7,131 nt of DNA from Sphingopyxis sp. (GTDB lineage: Bacteria; Pseudomonadota; Alphaproteobacteria; Sphingomonadales; Sphingomonadaceae): NCBI GenBank assembly GCA_013911715.1, contig JACEST010000103.1, forward strand, positions 1-7,131, read 5' to 3'. A program made the position numbers and the translations under genes. This document shows, in pieces, positions 7,007 through 7,131 of the stretch. Below the pieces are notes generated by a model that saw only the letters and a program-made list of their open reading frames with translations, was not told the DNA's origin and did no database searches. Every line of letters starts with the position of its first letter. Position 1 is the first letter of the stretch.

Positions 7007-7131
7007 ATTGAGTCCGAGAGGCTAGACCCTGTTTCAGTAAGATTGAAGCGTCGGCACGGAGCCGATCCCCGCAGGGGTCGCGTCAGGAAGGCCGCTGGCG
7101 GCGTCGCGCCGCTTGGCCGGGCACTCCACCC
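7007..7131. other. Structured non-coding stretch after the MoxR-type gene
   Basis: No supported start codon with a ribosome site is seen. Three hairpins follow in order: TCGGC/GCCGA (7051-7065); CCCC/GGGG around GCA (7067-7077); and an imperfect one with GGCC outer arms (7090-7093 / 7115-7118) and GCGGCG/CGCCGC inner arms (7098-7112). There is no T run, so it is a poor terminator. It could be an intergenic repeat element, an RNA leader or chance in GC-rich DNA; the window ends here. Confidence 0.4.

Noticed and set aside
6997..7131. Minus-strand open frame running in from the window end
   Set aside because: About 44 codons with no recognisable motif, overlapping the 3' end of the MoxR-type gene; too little to call a gene.

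Overview
The window reads as a GC-rich alphaproteobacterial chromosome, most likely a sphingomonad (Sphingopyxis/Sphingomonas type). This rests on the dnaG-rpoD order and on an RpoD of about 674 residues with an alphaproteobacterial-style acidic insert. The genus is inference from protein style, not proven.

Layout. Positions 1-772 hold the 3' part of dnaG (primase), followed after 46 bp by rpoD (819-2843), the housekeeping sigma factor. Twelve bases after the rpoD stop, a promoter with a palindromic operator-like site drives a complete BrnT/BrnA type II toxin-antitoxin pair (2894-3398). Directly after the antitoxin stop lies a dead, diverged copy of the last 30 codons of rpoD (3403-3495). The toxin-antitoxin module is therefore bracketed by the live rpoD 3' end and a remnant of another rpoD 3' end, a footprint of acquisition at this locus. 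Convergent to this, on the minus strand, is an exported beta-lactamase-fold serine hydrolase (3517-4545) with clearly lower GC than its neighbours.

The 303-bp divergent gap 4546-4848 carries a weak promoter candidate for the hydrolase, helically spaced A/T tracts, and a near-perfect sigma-54 (-24/-12) promoter in front of a small PspC-domain membrane protein (4849-5169). Downstream are two palindromic repeats with the same core but different, still base-paired flanks (5181-5281). They are followed by an unrecognised, mostly helical protein (GTG start at 5421, to 6080) and a MoxR/CoxD-type AAA+ ATPase (6164-7006). The final 125 bases hold no supported gene but form three consecutive hairpins.

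How it fits together. dnaG-rpoD is the classic macromolecular-synthesis gene pair. The TA module sits inside what was probably the rpoD transcription unit and may share its transcripts. The PspC-like gene looks like a solitary envelope-stress gene under RpoN control. The hydrolase looks laterally acquired. The most interesting observations are the rpoD-remnant/brnTA junction, the solitary sigma-54-driven PspC gene, and the paired palindromic repeats.
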